Shown: positions 1-9,770, counted from the stretch's first letter. The stretch: 64,000 nt of DNA from Xylanibacter ruminicola (GCF_900142525.1 NZ_FRBD01000013.1:62001-126000); one strand, 5' to 3'. Numbers and translations are program-made. Notes: generated from the sequence alone by a model not told the origin.

Positions 1-117
1 TCCAATAATCGGCTCGTTATCCTCAAAACTAACCACCGTACCAGTAACCTTTGTTTGAGCCATAGCCATTCCAGCAAGCAGGAACAAGCCGGCCAACATC
101 ATACTGAGTCTTTTCAT
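1..117 (-). CDS. SusC/RagA-family TonB-dependent receptor, N-terminal fragment (runs off the window)
   Basis: Only the first 39 codons are present; the gene continues beyond the left edge. The ATG is at 115-117 on the minus strand. The peptide starts with a Sec signal peptide (MKRLSMMLAG then a hydrophobic core ending in AMAQ) followed by TKVTGTVVS, the start of the carboxypeptidase-regulatory-like (CarbopepD_reg_2) domain typical of SusC proteins. It is very similar to the first 39 residues of the complete SusC at 1878-5066, so the two are tandem paralogues. It has its own promoter at 223-230 and follows the terminator of the upstream SusC/SusD pair, so it is a separate transcription unit. 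As a family member it would import glycans or peptides across the outer membrane with TonB energy. The substrate cannot be read from this fragment. Confidence 0.85.
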   Translation of the reverse strand, partial: MKRLSMMLAGLFLLAGMAMAQTKVTGTVVSFEDNEPIIG

Positions 118-222
118 TTAATAATAAAAATTTTATAATATACTAGTAATTACTTAAATACTTAAACGAACTAAATTAGTCTTTCCCAAACTAAATATTG
201 GCATTTCTCACGAAATGGGCTG

Positions 223-254
223 CAAAGGTACAAAGTTTTTTAATATAAAACAAG
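223..254 (-). promoter_or_regulatory. Bacteroidetes-type promoter for the partial SusC gene
   Basis: On the minus strand a -7 box TACCTTTG (230-223) has CTTG 20 bp upstream (254-251), fitting the TTTG / TAnnTTTG pattern. The expected start is near 219, which gives a leader of about 100 nt before the ATG at 117. The rest of 118-374 holds only this promoter, AT-rich sequence and the terminator at 323-353. Confidence 0.6.
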
Positions 255-322
255 TAAAAAAGCAAAAAACTTGCAAAAATATTCCGCAAATTTGCGTTTT
301 CCAACTTGCGGTTAACAAAAAA

Positions 323-353
323 ATGGAGCCAGAGAGTTATTCTCCAGCTCCAT
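323..353 (-). terminator. Rho-independent terminator of the SusC-SusD operon
   Basis: ATGGAGC (323-329) pairs with GCTCCAT (347-353), with an inner GAGA/TCTC stem (332-335 / 341-344). On the minus strand the hairpin is followed by a T run (317-323). It lies just downstream of the SusD stop codon. Confidence 0.75.
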
Positions 354-374
354 AAGTATTTTTAGAACGACTGA

Positions 375-1871
375 TTAATAGTTCTTGGTGCAGAGCTTAT
401 TAAAGTCGGTCTCGTTCTTAGGAATTTCCCATACCCAACCATCAGCATCGGCATCCTTCTCAAGGAATGTACAGAATGTCTGGACGAAGTTACGACCACG
501 CTTGATAGGCTGGTGCAGACGCTTCAGGTCGTAGAAACGGAATCCCTCGCCCCAAAGTTCTATACGACGGCTATTCATAATCTCTTCAGCCAGAGCATCG
601 CCTGTATTACCCTTTGATACGTAAGACGGATCGCGGGTTACCTGGAACTTGGTGAATACCTCCTGAGCCTCAGCATTCTTACCTGCACGAGCCAAAGCCT
701 CGGCCTCAGTCAGATACATCTCGGCCAGACGCATGAAGGCTACATCGCCAACTGCATTAGCATCAGAACGAGCAGTGAACTTACGGTTCTGATAAGGCTG
801 CTTAACGAAGGTACTCTTGGGAACACTCATATTACCTGTTGGATCCCACCATGCACGGCGCAAGTCGGTTTCCGACATGGTATCGTAGGTATCAGCATTG
901 ATACACTTCACACCCTGACGAATAGCAGTGGCGTTGAAGTTCCACGACATGTAGGCATAGAATGAATAGAAGTAAACGGTCTTATCGTCAGGAGTACGTG
1001 CAGCATACATAGCCTCCTTGGTATCAGTACAGATATCAGCAAAGCCTGACATCAGCTGGCCACCTTCCATCAGAGCGCCACCGTTAGCCTCAGCCAGTGA
1101 GATAGCCTTAGCAGCATAAGTTGCAGCATTATTATAGTTCTGCATAGCAAGAGCCACACGAGCCTTCAAGCCCCAAGCCACCATCTCGCTATAGTGGTGA
1201 TAGCCAGGATTAATTCCAACCAGAGCCTTGCATGCCTCGTCGAGGTCGTCATTTATCAGCTTATAAACCTCTTCAACAGAGTTACGAGCCTGTTCCTCAG
1301 TAGCAGCTGTCAGGCGATAAGGGATGCCGTCCTGAGTGTTGTTACCACCAGCCTCATAACGCTTAGCGTAAAGCTGTACAAGATTGAAGTGAGCCCATGC
1401 ACGAATACACAGAGCCTCACCCTTTACCTGATTATAAAGAGACTCATCAGTCTTAGGAGCTTCCTCAACACCTGCGATAATCTTATTAGCATTCAGAATC
1501 CATTGATAATAGATACGCCAATAGCTTGAGTTGTAACCAGAAGTCTCATTAGTATTGCATGACCATCCCAAGTAGGCGGCCTTACACCATGTGTTTGTAA
1601 TCCAGGTAATATCATCTGCCTCAATATCGCGACAGAACATAAAACCAGGCTCACCACCCAGACACTGATAACCCGTTTCCTGAGATACCATCTCCTTATG
1701 TATACCGTTCAGTGCTATATATAGGTTGTCGAGCGAACTATTGATTGAAGTTTCAGAAACAGCGTTCGAAGGAACTGTATCCAGATAATCCTTTCCGCAA
1801 CTGCTTAGGCCAACAGCCAACAAAGCAGCCATTCCGAAATTCAGTATTTTATTGTATTTCATAATCTGCAT
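375..1871 (-). CDS. SusD/RagB-family outer-membrane nutrient-binding lipoprotein
   Basis: A 498-residue protein with a lipoprotein signal peptide: basic start, hydrophobic core and lipobox LSSC followed by GKDYLDTVPS, a typical SusD N-terminus. The remainder is TPR-rich SusD fold, with conserved pieces such as ALCIRAWAHFNLVQLYA, an AEMYLTEAEALAR helix and the C-terminal RRIELWGEGFRFYDLKRL signature. SusD proteins sit on the cell surface as the lid of the SusC channel and capture glycans. The gene follows SusC by 6 bp, so they are co-transcribed. An alternative ATG at 1862 (MKYNKIL) would give a more ordinary signal peptide start. The substrate is unknown; the GH94 gene divergent from the SusC partner suggests a beta-glucan or oligosaccharide, which is inference only. 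Confidence 0.92.
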   Translation of the reverse strand: MQIMKYNKILNFGMAALLAVGLSSCGKDYLDTVPSNAVSETSINSSLDNLYIALNGIHKEMVSQETGYQCLGGEPGFMFCRDIEADDITWITNTWCKAAYLGWSCNTNETSGYNSSYWRIYYQWILNANKIIAGVEEAPKTDESLYNQVKGEALCIRAWAHFNLVQLYAKRYEAGGNNTQDGIPYRLTAATEEQARNSVEEVYKLINDDLDEACKALVGINPGYHHYSEMVAWGLKARVALAMQNYNNAATYAAKAISLAEANGGALMEGGQLMSGFADICTDTKEAMYAARTPDDKTVYFYSFYAYMSWNFNATAIRQGVKCINADTYDTMSETDLRRAWWDPTGNMSVPKSTFVKQPYQNRKFTARSDANAVGDVAFMRLAEMYLTEAEALARAGKNAEAQEVFTKFQVTRDPSYVSKGNTGDALAEEIMNSRRIELWGEGFRFYDLKRLHQPIKRGRNFVQTFCTFLEKDADADGWVWEIPKNETDFNKLCTKNY

Positions 1872-1877
1872 TTATTA

Positions 1878-4800
1878 TTAGAATGATACATTAAGTGCGA
1901 ATGTAAAGTTGCGAGAAGGCATGTACTCGTTATAAACAAGACCGCTGTAGTTAGCCATTGGGTTCAAGCCCTGACGAGCCTTCAGCATGAACAGATTCTC
2001 GACAGCAAACGAAAGACGAGCTGACTTCAGACTAGCATACTTCAGGAGTTGCTTTGGAACCTGATAACCAATAGTTACAGAACGCAGGTTCAGATAATCT
2101 GAGCTTGTAAGCCAGCGTGTAGAGTAGCCTGTAGAGATGTTTGTGTTATGAGCAGCAGTAGCATCAATACGAGGTACATCTGTTACATCACCAGCCTTCT
2201 GCCAAGCATTCAGTAGATCGGGACTCATAGCCTGTCCATAGCTACCTGTGCTCATCATATCCTGATAACCATAATCGAGCAGCTTACCACCCAACTGATA
2301 TGAGAATACTGCAGCAAAGTCAAAGCCCTTATAGTAAGCATTCAGGTTGAAACCACCAAACAGATTGGGGTTAGAATGTCCACTGAACTCAAATTTAGCA
2401 TTGCTATAGCTGTTTGTAAGCTGTACGCCATCGATGGTGAGATATGTATCGCCACCCTCCTGATACTTGTCGGGATCAGCAATCCAAAGACCATCACCAG
2501 TTGCAGGATCAACACCATACCACTGACGGAGCCAGAACTCATACATGCTCTTTCCTTCAACCCACTTCTTAGAACCTGATACATAACCATCCTTCATGGT
2601 ATCAGGCAATTTAGTTAGCTCGTTCTTTACGAATGTAGCATTAGCACCAACGCTGAATCCATAGTCCTTTTCCTTAATCACCTTATAATCAAGGTTGATT
2701 TCAAGACCAGAGTTAGTAACCTTACCTACATTCTGGATAACAGAACCCACACCAGTTGAAAGAGGCTGAGATACGTCGAAGAGCAAGTCCTTAGAAGCCT
2801 TACGGAAGTACTCGATAGATCCAGTGAGGCGATCGAACAAACCAAACTCAACAGCAAAGTCAGTAGAAACCTGAGTCTCCCACTTCAAACCTGAATTAGC
2901 AATAGTGGTAAAGTAAGCACCAGCCTCGTTATAGTTCTTATAACCCATTCCGTAAAGAGTCTGATATGGATAGTAATCAGAATCGCCATCGCTATCAAGA
3001 ATAGCGTCGTTACCGGTTTCACCGTATGATGCACGAATCTTCAGATTATCAATCCACTTAAACTCCTTCATAAAGTCCTCTTCGCTCAAACGCCAGCTGG
3101 CACCAAACGACCAGAAATCACCCCAACGGCAATCCTTAGAGAAACGAGAAGAACCATCGTGACGATAAGACATGGTGAGATAGTACTTGTTAGCATAATC
3201 GTAGTTGATACGACCAAAGTAACCCTCCTTCTTATAGTTGTCAGTATATGAGCTCAGGCTACTGATGTTTACAAAGTTACCAAACTCGAAAAGATTCTTC
3301 AGAGTCTCCTCGGTCTTCATGCCGTACACATATTCATATTTATAAGAATAGTTCTCATGACCAACCATAGCCTCAATATGATGATCGTTGAAAGCCTTGG
3401 TGTAGTTAATCAGCTCGTTCAGAGTCTGAGTAGTAGAACGGGTTGAAGTAATGTTCAGACGTCCAGGTCCTGCTGTACCATCACCTACGTATGGGTTCTC
3501 GTATACCTTACGACGATAGTCAGAACTATTAATAGAGTAGTTAACGGTGATATCAAGACCCGCAATAGGAGATACAGTAGCATAGGTACGACCTGTGTAT
3601 GCATTTCTCACATACTCACGAGTGTTAAGCTCGGTCTCGGCAATAGCATCACGACCAGGAGCTGAGAGACGGTCTCCATCGTAGTCGTAAACATACTCAG
3701 CAGGGTTAGTTGTTACGTTACCCTCAGAATCCAGATAAGCGCCAGTAGCAAGGTCGTGCTTGTGGATTGAGTAGATAGGCGCCATACCGCGAATGTAGCG
3801 GGTAAGGTTTGAGTATGAACTAGAGTTGCTTGATGTAGAGGTTGAATAGTTTGAAATAGTACGGTTAATACCCAGATTCAAACCTGTCTTAAACCACTTA
3901 ACAGGATTAACATTATAGTTAAGACGACCGCTATAACGCTCAAAGTCGGTCTTAATCATATAACCATTATCCTTAACATATCCGATTGAAGCGTATGTAT
4001 CGCTCTTCTCGGTCTTAGTGCTGTAGCTCAGGTTGTACTCCTGACGATAACCAGTCTTGAAAGCAGCATCTTCCCAATCCAGATCATCACCCCACTTCAA
4101 CTCATTTGCAGCAGGATTCAGCAAACCATCAGTACCAACAATAGCATCATCGGCTACACCCTTGAAGATGTTGTAACCACGCAGTGTTGATCCCAAATTG
4201 CTAGTAGCCAGCTGACAAGCATCGGCCTCTGACTTACCTGTAGAAACATAAGAGTTCTTCAACATCTGCCACTGAAGTGGATAATAATCGCGAACGCCAA
4301 CCTTTGCATAGTCCTTATATGCACGGTTTGACCATCCCTGACGGATGTCGAGTGTTACACCGGTACCATCGTTACCTTTACCCTTCTTGGTAGTAATCAG
4401 GATAACACCGTTACCTGCGCTCGATCCATAAAGAGATGTAGAAGCAGCGTCCTTCAGAACAGTCATCGACTCAATATCCTGTGGGTTAAGGTCAGAAATG
4501 CTTCCATTGTAGATAGCACCATCTACAACATAGAGAGGTGCATTCGAAGCATTAACCGAACCGAATCCACGAACACGGATGCTTGGAGCCTCACCAGGCT
4601 GACCAGTAGAAGCTGTTACCTGAATACCCGAAGCATTACCTTCGAGTGCAGAAGCTACGTTAGTAATTGGTCGATTTTCAATACTCTGGCTACCAACCGT
4701 AGAAGCCGATCCGGTGAACGATGATTTCTTAGCGGTACCATATGCTACCACGATTACCTCATCCAATACTTTGTCGTCGTTGCGAAGCTGGATACGCAGA

Positions 4801-5066
4801 GGCCTATTACTTACTGCCACCTCTAATGGCTCCATACCTACATAAGAAATACGCAACGTTTTCTTACCCTCTGGTACAGTAAGGGCAAATTTTCCGTCAA
4901 TGTCTGTGATGGTACCAATGCTTGTTGCACCTACAACCTGAACACTTGCGCCAATTACGGGCTCACCGTCCTCATAGGTTACAACGGTACCAGTCACCTT
5001 TGTTTGTGCCAGTGCCAATCCAATAAAAAGGAATAGGCTGGCTAAGGTCAAACTGATTCTTTTCAT
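1878..5066 (-). CDS. SusC/RagA-family TonB-linked outer-membrane transporter
   Basis: A 1062-residue protein: signal peptide (cleavage near ALAQ, residue 21), CarbopepD_reg-like domain (about 23-105, with TDIDGKFALTVPEGKKTL), the linker VLDEVIVVAYGTAKKSSFTG characteristic of SusC proteins, a plug domain (about 115-230, with APLYVVDGAIYNG and ASTSLYGSSAGNGVILITTKKGK) and a long beta-barrel ending in an aromatic C-terminus (FTFALNVSF). It forms the TonB-dependent channel capped by the downstream SusD lipoprotein. It is the first gene of the minus-strand pair, with a good promoter at 5144-5175. The tandem partial paralogue at 1-117 shares its signal peptide and N-terminal domain. Family function is certain; the transported substrate is not readable. 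Confidence 0.93.
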   Translation of the reverse strand: MKRISLTLASLFLFIGLALAQTKVTGTVVTYEDGEPVIGASVQVVGATSIGTITDIDGKFALTVPEGKKTLRISYVGMEPLEVAVSNRPLRIQLRNDDKVLDEVIVVAYGTAKKSSFTGSASTVGSQSIENRPITNVASALEGNASGIQVTASTGQPGEAPSIRVRGFGSVNASNAPLYVVDGAIYNGSISDLNPQDIESMTVLKDAASTSLYGSSAGNGVILITTKKGKGNDGTGVTLDIRQGWSNRAYKDYAKVGVRDYYPLQWQMLKNSYVSTGKSEADACQLATSNLGSTLRGYNIFKGVADDAIVGTDGLLNPAANELKWGDDLDWEDAAFKTGYRQEYNLSYSTKTEKSDTYASIGYVKDNGYMIKTDFERYSGRLNYNVNPVKWFKTGLNLGINRTISNYSTSTSSNSSSYSNLTRYIRGMAPIYSIHKHDLATGAYLDSEGNVTTNPAEYVYDYDGDRLSAPGRDAIAETELNTREYVRNAYTGRTYATVSPIAGLDITVNYSINSSDYRRKVYENPYVGDGTAGPGRLNITSTRSTTQTLNELINYTKAFNDHHIEAMVGHENYSYKYEYVYGMKTEETLKNLFEFGNFVNISSLSSYTDNYKKEGYFGRINYDYANKYYLTMSYRHDGSSRFSKDCRWGDFWSFGASWRLSEEDFMKEFKWIDNLKIRASYGETGNDAILDSDGDSDYYPYQTLYGMGYKNYNEAGAYFTTIANSGLKWETQVSTDFAVEFGLFDRLTGSIEYFRKASKDLLFDVSQPLSTGVGSVIQNVGKVTNSGLEINLDYKVIKEKDYGFSVGANATFVKNELTKLPDTMKDGYVSGSKKWVEGKSMYEFWLRQWYGVDPATGDGLWIADPDKYQEGGDTYLTIDGVQLTNSYSNAKFEFSGHSNPNLFGGFNLNAYYKGFDFAAVFSYQLGGKLLDYGYQDMMSTGSYGQAMSPDLLNAWQKAGDVTDVPRIDATAAHNTNISTGYSTRWLTSSDYLNLRSVTIGYQVPKQLLKYASLKSARLSFAVENLFMLKARQGLNPMANYSGLVYNEYMPSRNFTFALNVSF

Positions 5067-5143
5067 GTAATAACAAATTTAATAAAATTATAAAAATAAC
5101 AACGTTTAATTATATCATATCAACTTTTCCCCCTAAGCGGTGG

Positions 5144-5175
5144 CAAAAATAATAAATAATTTTGTTTAAAACAAA
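5144..5175 (-). promoter_or_regulatory. Promoter of the SusC-SusD operon
   Basis: Minus-strand -7 box TATTTTTG (5151-5144) and -33 TTTG (5175-5172) with 20-bp spacing, a full match to the Bacteroidetes housekeeping promoter pattern. It gives a leader of about 75 nt before the ATG at 5066. Confidence 0.65.
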
Positions 5176-5233
5176 CAATTTAATTAAAAAATGGTATTAT
5201 AATGCTCATTTATTACGCTTTATTGACCTAAGT

Positions 5234-5264
5234 CTTGTACATATCAGTAATTTTTGTAACTTTG
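5234..5264 (+). promoter_or_regulatory. Promoter of the GH94 gene, flanked by an inverted repeat
   Basis: The -7 box TAACTTTG (5257-5264) has CTTG (5234-5237) 19 bp upstream. A perfect 10-bp inverted repeat, ATATCAGTAA (5241-5250) and TTACTGATAT (5278-5287), brackets the -7 box and the expected start site near 5268. That placement suits an operator. Confidence 0.6.
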
Positions 5265-5313
5265 CAACCTCTATTCGTTACTGATATCACATTTTTATAA
5301 AAATATAATTAAC

Positions 5314-7755
5314 ATGGAAAAGCAGAAACGTTACGGTCATTTCGACGACCAGCACCGTGAGTATGTCATTACAGACCCACAGACGCCGTGGCCTTGGATT
5401 AACTATCTGGGCAACGAGGATTTCTTCTCTCTTATTTCTAATACCGCAGGTGGATACTCGTTCTACAAGGATGCAAAATTCCGCCGTATTACCCGCTATC
5501 GTTACAATAATGTACCAATGGACAATGGCGGCCGATACTTTTATATCAAAGATGGTGACACTGTATGGAACCCAGGATGGAAACCTTGCAAGACTCCACT
5601 CGACTTCTACGAGTGCCGTCACGGCATGAGCTACACCCGCATCACGGGAAAGAAGAATGGCATTGAAGCCAGCGTTCTATTCTTTGTACCACTCAAAAAG
5701 TGGGCTGAAGTTCAGAAGCTTACACTCAAGAACGAAACAAGTGAAACCAAGACTCTGAAGTTGTTCAGCTTCGAGGAGTGGTGTCTTTGGAATGCTGCTA
5801 CCGATATGGAAAATTTCCAGCGAAACTTCTCAACAGGTGAGGTAGAGATAGAGGGTAGTACCATTTATCACAAGACAGAATATCGCGAGCGTCGTAACCA
5901 CTATGCTTTCTATCATGTAAACGCCGATATTCAGGGCTTTGATACCGATCGCGAGACCTTCGTTGGATTGTACAACGAGTTCGCTGACCCTCAGGCAGTT
6001 ATGGAGGGGAAGCCTCGCAACAGTCATGCTCATGGTTGGAGCCCTATCGCTTCGCATTATATAGAGGTAACACTGAAGCCAGGCGAGAGCAAAGACTTTG
6101 TATTCCTGCTGGGTTACATCGAGAACGAGCAGGACGAGAAGTTTGAGGCTCCTCAGGTCATCAACAAGAAGAAGGCTCACGCCCTGATTGCCGAGCTCGA
6201 CACCACTGAGAAGGTTGACAAGGCATTTGCCGAGCTTAACGCCTACTGGGATGCCCTGCTTAATATATATAATGTACACACGGGCAACGACAAGCTCGAC
6301 CGTATGGTTAACATCTGGAACCAATACCAGTGTATGGTTACCTTCAACTTCTCGCGTAGCGCAAGCTTCTTCGAGAGTGGTGTAGGCCGTGGTATGGGCT
6401 TCCGCGATAGCAACCAGGACCTTGTGGGCTTTGTTCACCAGATTCCACCTCGCGCTCGTCAGCGCATCATCGATATCGCATCAACCCAGTTCCCCGATGG
6501 TGGATGCTATCATCAGTATCAGCCACTCACCAAGCGCGGAAACAACGACATTGGTGGCGGATTCAACGATGACCCATGCTGGCTCATCTTCGGTACCGTG
6601 GCTTATATCAAAGAGACAGGCGATTTCTCTATTCTCGACGAGATGGTGCCATTCGACAACCAGCCAGGCTCTGAGGTAACACTCTTCGAGCATCTCAAGA
6701 TTTCTATGGACCACGTCATCAAGAACCTTGGCCCTCACATGTTGCCACTTATCGGCCGTGCCGACTGGAACGACTGCCTGAACCTGAACTGCTTCTCGTG
6801 GGATCCTAACGAGAGTTTCCAGACTACCGAGAACGTCAGCGAAGGCACCAAGGCCGAGAGCTTGATGATTGCAGGATTGTTCGTAGTAACAGGTAAGGAT
6901 TATGTAGCTCTCTGCAAGAAGATTGGCAAGAACGACGAAGCCGATCGTATGCAGAAGGCTGTAGACGCGATGATTGAGGCTGTTAAGAAGCACGGTTGGG
7001 ATGGCGAGTGGTATCTGCGCGCCTACGACTTCTATGGTCGCAAGATTGGTAGTAACGAGTGCGACGAGGCTAAGATCTTCATCGAGAGCCAGGGCTGGTG
7101 TACCATGGCCGAGATTGGTGCCGAGGATGGCATGGTGGCCAAGAGTCTCGACTCATGTAAGAAGTACCTGGAGTGCGAGCATGGAATGGTGCTCAACAAC
7201 CCTGCCTTCACCAAGTATATCTACGAGTATGGCGAGATTTCTTCATATCCCGAAGGCTACAAGGAGAATGCAGGTATCTTCTGCCACAACAATCCCTGGG
7301 TCATCATCGGTGAGTGCATCGCAGGTCGCGGTAACGATGCCTGGAGCCACTACGCTAAGATTCTGCCTTCGTATGTAGAAGAGAAGTATCAGACCCTGCA
7401 CAAGGTAGAGCCTTACGTAAACTGCCAGATGGTAGCCGGTAAAGATGCCTACAAGCCTGGCGAGGGTAAGAACTCATGGCTTACTGGTACCGCTGCATGG
7501 ATGTGGTACACCGTCAGCGAGTTTATCCTGGGTATCAAGCCCGACTACGATGGCATCCGCATCGACCCATGTCTGCCCGAGACGGCAACCGATTACACCG
7601 TCACCCGTAAGTTCCGCGATGCCGAGTACGAGATCACCATCCATCCAAATGGAGCCCAGAAGGGTATTAAGAGCATCACCCTCGATGGCGCCAAGGTTGA
7701 TGGCACCGTAATTCCCTACTCTGCCGGCAAACACACCGTAGAGGTTACGATGTAA
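5314..7755 (+). CDS. GH94 disaccharide phosphorylase, probably cellobiose phosphorylase
   Basis: An 813-residue cytoplasmic protein with no signal peptide, the length usual for cellobiose phosphorylases. The N-terminal beta-sandwich (about 1-290) starts with [25 protein letters not shown] and a TAGGYSFY motif; the (alpha/alpha)6 barrel holds the [10 protein letters not shown] motif in which Asp484/Asp487 includes the family general acid, and ends with [13 protein letters not shown]. The enzyme class splits a beta-linked glucosyl disaccharide with inorganic phosphate to a sugar 1-phosphate and free sugar, saving ATP. Related GH94 activities (laminaribiose, chitobiose, cellobionate) cannot be fully excluded by eye. 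It is transcribed alone, divergent from a SusC/SusD pair, which suggests use of imported oligosaccharides. The start is set by the promoter at 5257-5264. Confidence 0.88.
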   Translation: MEKQKRYGHFDDQHREYVITDPQTPWPWINYLGNEDFFSLISNTAGGYSFYKDAKFRRITRYRYNNVPMDNGGRYFYIKDGDTVWNPGWKPCKTPLDFYECRHGMSYTRITGKKNGIEASVLFFVPLKKWAEVQKLTLKNETSETKTLKLFSFEEWCLWNAATDMENFQRNFSTGEVEIEGSTIYHKTEYRERRNHYAFYHVNADIQGFDTDRETFVGLYNEFADPQAVMEGKPRNSHAHGWSPIASHYIEVTLKPGESKDFVFLLGYIENEQDEKFEAPQVINKKKAHALIAELDTTEKVDKAFAELNAYWDALLNIYNVHTGNDKLDRMVNIWNQYQCMVTFNFSRSASFFESGVGRGMGFRDSNQDLVGFVHQIPPRARQRIIDIASTQFPDGGCYHQYQPLTKRGNNDIGGGFNDDPCWLIFGTVAYIKETGDFSILDEMVPFDNQPGSEVTLFEHLKISMDHVIKNLGPHMLPLIGRADWNDCLNLNCFSWDPNESFQTTENVSEGTKAESLMIAGLFVVTGKDYVALCKKIGKNDEADRMQKAVDAMIEAVKKHGWDGEWYLRAYDFYGRKIGSNECDEAKIFIESQGWCTMAEIGAEDGMVAKSLDSCKKYLECEHGMVLNNPAFTKYIYEYGEISSYPEGYKENAGIFCHNNPWVIIGECIAGRGNDAWSHYAKILPSYVEEKYQTLHKVEPYVNCQMVAGKDAYKPGEGKNSWLTGTAAWMWYTVSEFILGIKPDYDGIRIDPCLPETATDYTVTRKFRDAEYEITIHPNGAQKGIKSITLDGAKVDGTVIPYSAGKHTVEVTM

Positions 7756-7768
7756 TATAAACAACAGC

Positions 7769-7796
7769 AATCCCCGCTACTCACCTAGCGGGGATT
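7769..7796 (+). terminator. Rho-independent terminator after the GH94 gene
   Basis: A perfect 11-bp stem, AATCCCCGCTA (7769-7779) with TAGCGGGGATT (7786-7796), loop of 6 nt, starting 13 nt after the stop codon and followed by a short T-rich tail. Confidence 0.75.
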
Positions 7797-7827
7797 ATTG
7801 TATATAACAGCTAACACCATACAAAAA

Positions 7828-7853
7828 AGCCACCCGATGAAAATCGAGTGGCT
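7828..7853 (-). terminator. Rho-independent terminator of gapA
   Basis: On the minus strand AGCCACTCGAT (7853-7843) pairs with ATCGGGTGGCT (7838-7828) around a TTTC tetraloop, with one G-U pair, followed by a run of six Ts (7828-7823). It is just downstream of the gapA stop codon. Confidence 0.8.
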
Positions 7854-7875
7854 CATTTTATATATCTGAGTGGTA

Positions 7876-8901
7876 TTACTTCAGCTCAGCGAGGTACTTG
7901 ATAGTACGAACCATCTGAGAAGTGTAAGAGTTCTCATTGTCGTACCAAGAAACAACCTGTACGAGTGAGTTACCGTCCTCCATCTTGCTTACCATTGTCT
8001 GGTTAGCGTCGAAGAGTGAACCGAACTTCATACCGATGATGTCGCTAGAAACGAGCTTCTCCTCAGTGTAACCGAATGACTCGTTCTGAGCAGCCTTCAT
8101 AGCAGCGTTGATGCTCTCAACAGTTACATCACCCTTAACAACAGCGTGCAGGATAGTTGTAGAACCAGTTGGAGTTGGAACGCGCTGAGCAGCACCGATG
8201 AGCTTACCGTTCAGCTCAGGAATTACGAGACCGATAGCCTTAGCAGCACCAGTTGAGTTAGGAACGATGTTCTGAGCACCAGCACGAGCGCGCTGAACAT
8301 CACCCTTGCGCTGAGGACCATCGAGGATCATCTGGTCACCTGTGTAAGCGTGAACAGTTGTCATGATACCGCTCTGGATTGGAGCGAGGTCGTTCAGAGC
8401 CTTTGTCATTGGAGCAAGGCAGTTTGTTGTGCAAGAAGCAGCTGAGATAACAGTGTCAGCAGGAGTCAGAGTCTTGTGGTTTACATTGTAAACGATAGTA
8501 GGCAGATCGTTACCAGCAGGAGCAGAGATAACAACCTTCTTAGCACCAGCAGTGAGGTGAGCAGAAGCCTTCTCCTTAGATGTGTAGAAACCTGTGCACT
8601 CGAGTACTACGTCAACGTCGAGCTTACCCCAAGGCAGCTCAGCAGCGTTAGGAATAGCGTAGATAGTGATCTTCTTGCCATCAACTACGATGAAGTCCTC
8701 ACCAGCCTCTACAGTGTGCTTGTTCTCACCGAACTTGCCACAGAAACCACCCTGAGCGGTGTCATACTTCAACAGGTGAGCAAGCATCTTTGGGCTTGTC
8801 AAGTCGTTGATAGCTACTACTTCATAACCTTCAGCCTCGAACATCTGACGGAATGCGAGACGACCAATACGGCCAAAACCGTTAATTGCTACTTTTGTCA
8901 T
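7876..8901 (-). CDS. gapA: Glyceraldehyde-3-phosphate dehydrogenase, type I
   Basis: A 341-residue enzyme converting glyceraldehyde 3-phosphate, NAD+ and phosphate to 1,3-bisphosphoglycerate in glycolysis. The N-terminal Rossmann fold begins [12 protein letters not shown]; Asp33 in AINDLT is the residue that selects NAD+. The catalytic motif [12 protein letters not shown] places the nucleophile at Cys157. Conserved [12 protein letters not shown] and a C-terminal [14 protein letters not shown] are present. The length is normal and there are no disruptions. It is monocistronic: promoter at 8984-8991, terminator at 7828-7853. The ATG is preceded by an AT-rich leader of about 80 nt. Confidence 0.97.
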   Translation of the reverse strand: MTKVAINGFGRIGRLAFRQMFEAEGYEVVAINDLTSPKMLAHLLKYDTAQGGFCGKFGENKHTVEAGEDFIVVDGKKITIYAIPNAAELPWGKLDVDVVLECTGFYTSKEKASAHLTAGAKKVVISAPAGNDLPTIVYNVNHKTLTPADTVISAASCTTNCLAPMTKALNDLAPIQSGIMTTVHAYTGDQMILDGPQRKGDVQRARAGAQNIVPNSTGAAKAIGLVIPELNGKLIGAAQRVPTPTGSTTILHAVVKGDVTVESINAAMKAAQNESFGYTEEKLVSSDIIGMKFGSLFDANQTMVSKMEDGNSLVQVVSWYDNENSYTSQMVRTIKYLAELK

Positions 8902-8983
8902 TTTACTTAATTATTTAAATGGGTTATACCTATAATTACTAACTTTTTTCTATCGAAAACCAAAATTTTTCTGATTTCGGATG

Positions 8984-8991
8984 CAAAGTTA
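8984..8991 (-). promoter_or_regulatory. gapA promoter (-7 box)
   Basis: Minus-strand TAACTTTG (8991-8984), directly overlapping the divergent mscL promoter region at 9004-9011. I do not see a clean -33 TTTG. Confidence 0.5.
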
Positions 8992-9003
8992 CAAAATTAT
9001 TCC

Positions 9004-9011
9004 TATATTTG
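9004..9011 (+). promoter_or_regulatory. Candidate mscL promoter (-7 box)
   Basis: TATATTTG at 9004-9011 on the plus strand. The implied leader to mscL is about 185 nt and contains four GTGAAAA heptamers and a GC-richer repeat (9143-9160). Confidence 0.4.
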
Positions 9012-9035
9012 CACCATAAATCACTGAAAAAAGAA

Positions 9036-9063
9036 GTGAAAAGTGAAAAGTGAAAAGTGAAAA
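9036..9063 (+). repeat. Tandem heptamer repeat, GTGAAAA x4
   Basis: Four perfect consecutive copies of GTGAAAA, followed by GTGT, in the mscL leader. Similar 7-nt tandem arrays with other sequences occur in this window, one of them inside menC (18244-18271). Confidence 0.85.
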
Positions 9064-9201
9064 GTGTAAAAATCAGCGGTCAAAAACCAATGATTGCAAA
9101 ATACACATTACAATTCAAACATTTACTTTCTTGGACAAGCCAAGCGGCAAAGCCGAGCGAAATATTAAAAATTAAATATTTAACATTAAACTTTAAGGAT
9201 T

Positions 9202-9633
9202 ATGGGATTTATTAAAGAATTCAAGGAGTTTGCCATGAAGGGCAACGTGATGGACATGGCAGTCGGTGTTATCATCGGCGGTGCTTTTGGTAAGATTGTT
9301 ACATCGCTGGTTGGCGATGTGCTGATGCCTGTAATCAGTCTGGCTACGGGCGGTATTGACTTTACAAACCTGTTTATAAACCTGAGCGACGACGTAAAGT
9401 ATAAGACTCTGGCCGAGGCTCAGGAAGCTGGTGCTTCGGTATTTGCCTACGGACAGTTTTTGCAGAACATACTTGATTTTGTAATCATCGCATTCTGTAT
9501 TTTCATGATGCTGAAAGGTATCAACAAGCTGAACCGCAAGAAGGAAGAGCCTGCACCCGAACCAGAGGCTCCAAAGGCCCCCACACAGGAGGAGTTGCTA
9601 GCTGAGATCCGTGACTTGCTGAAGAATAAATAA
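9202..9633 (+). CDS. mscL: Large-conductance mechanosensitive channel
   Basis: A 143-residue inner-membrane protein that opens under membrane tension to release solutes during hypo-osmotic shock. The N-terminal amphipathic helix ([15 protein letters not shown]) is followed by TM1 with the [17 protein letters not shown] signature, a periplasmic loop (about 48-74), TM2 (about 78-100, [16 protein letters not shown]) and a charged C-terminal bundle with a proline-rich linker ([13 protein letters not shown]). Length and topology are normal. An AAGGA stretch lies about 5 nt upstream of the ATG, a rare Shine-Dalgarno-like site in this window. It is convergent with guaA. Confidence 0.96.
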   Translation: MGFIKEFKEFAMKGNVMDMAVGVIIGGAFGKIVTSLVGDVLMPVISLATGGIDFTNLFINLSDDVKYKTLAEAQEAGASVFAYGQFLQNILDFVIIAFCIFMMLKGINKLNRKKEEPAPEPEAPKAPTQEELLAEIRDLLKNK

Positions 9634-9642
9634 AGTTTTAAA

Positions 9643-9757
9643 CCTACGGATTATACGGATTTTACGGATTAATTCTTAAGGCACCAAAAAAGACCTACGA
9701 GTTTTACGGGAATGGATAATAATAAATCCGTATAATCCGTAAAATCCGTAGGTCTTT
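9643..9757. terminator. Repeat-built hairpin region between mscL and guaA
   Basis: A 28-nt arm (9643-9670, starting CCTACGGATTATACGG) and its near-perfect inverted copy (9725-9752, ending AAAATCCGTAGG, two mismatches) flank the gap. A second stem, AAAGACCTACG (9689-9699) with CGTAGGTCTTT (9747-9757), overlaps it. Placed between convergent stop codons with A/T runs on both sides, it probably terminates both genes. The repeat unit recurs at 27442-27473. Confidence 0.6.
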
Positions 9758-9770
9758 AATTATTATAAAA

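Noticed and set aside
5241-5287. Invertible promoter formed by the inverted repeat upstream of the GH94 gene
   Set aside because: The 27-bp spacer is too short for the known Bacteroides invertible promoters and no invertase gene is nearby; an operator is more likely.
5830-6438. 202-codon minus-strand ORF opposite the GH94 gene
   Set aside because: Antisense shadow, no promoter and no recognisable motif.
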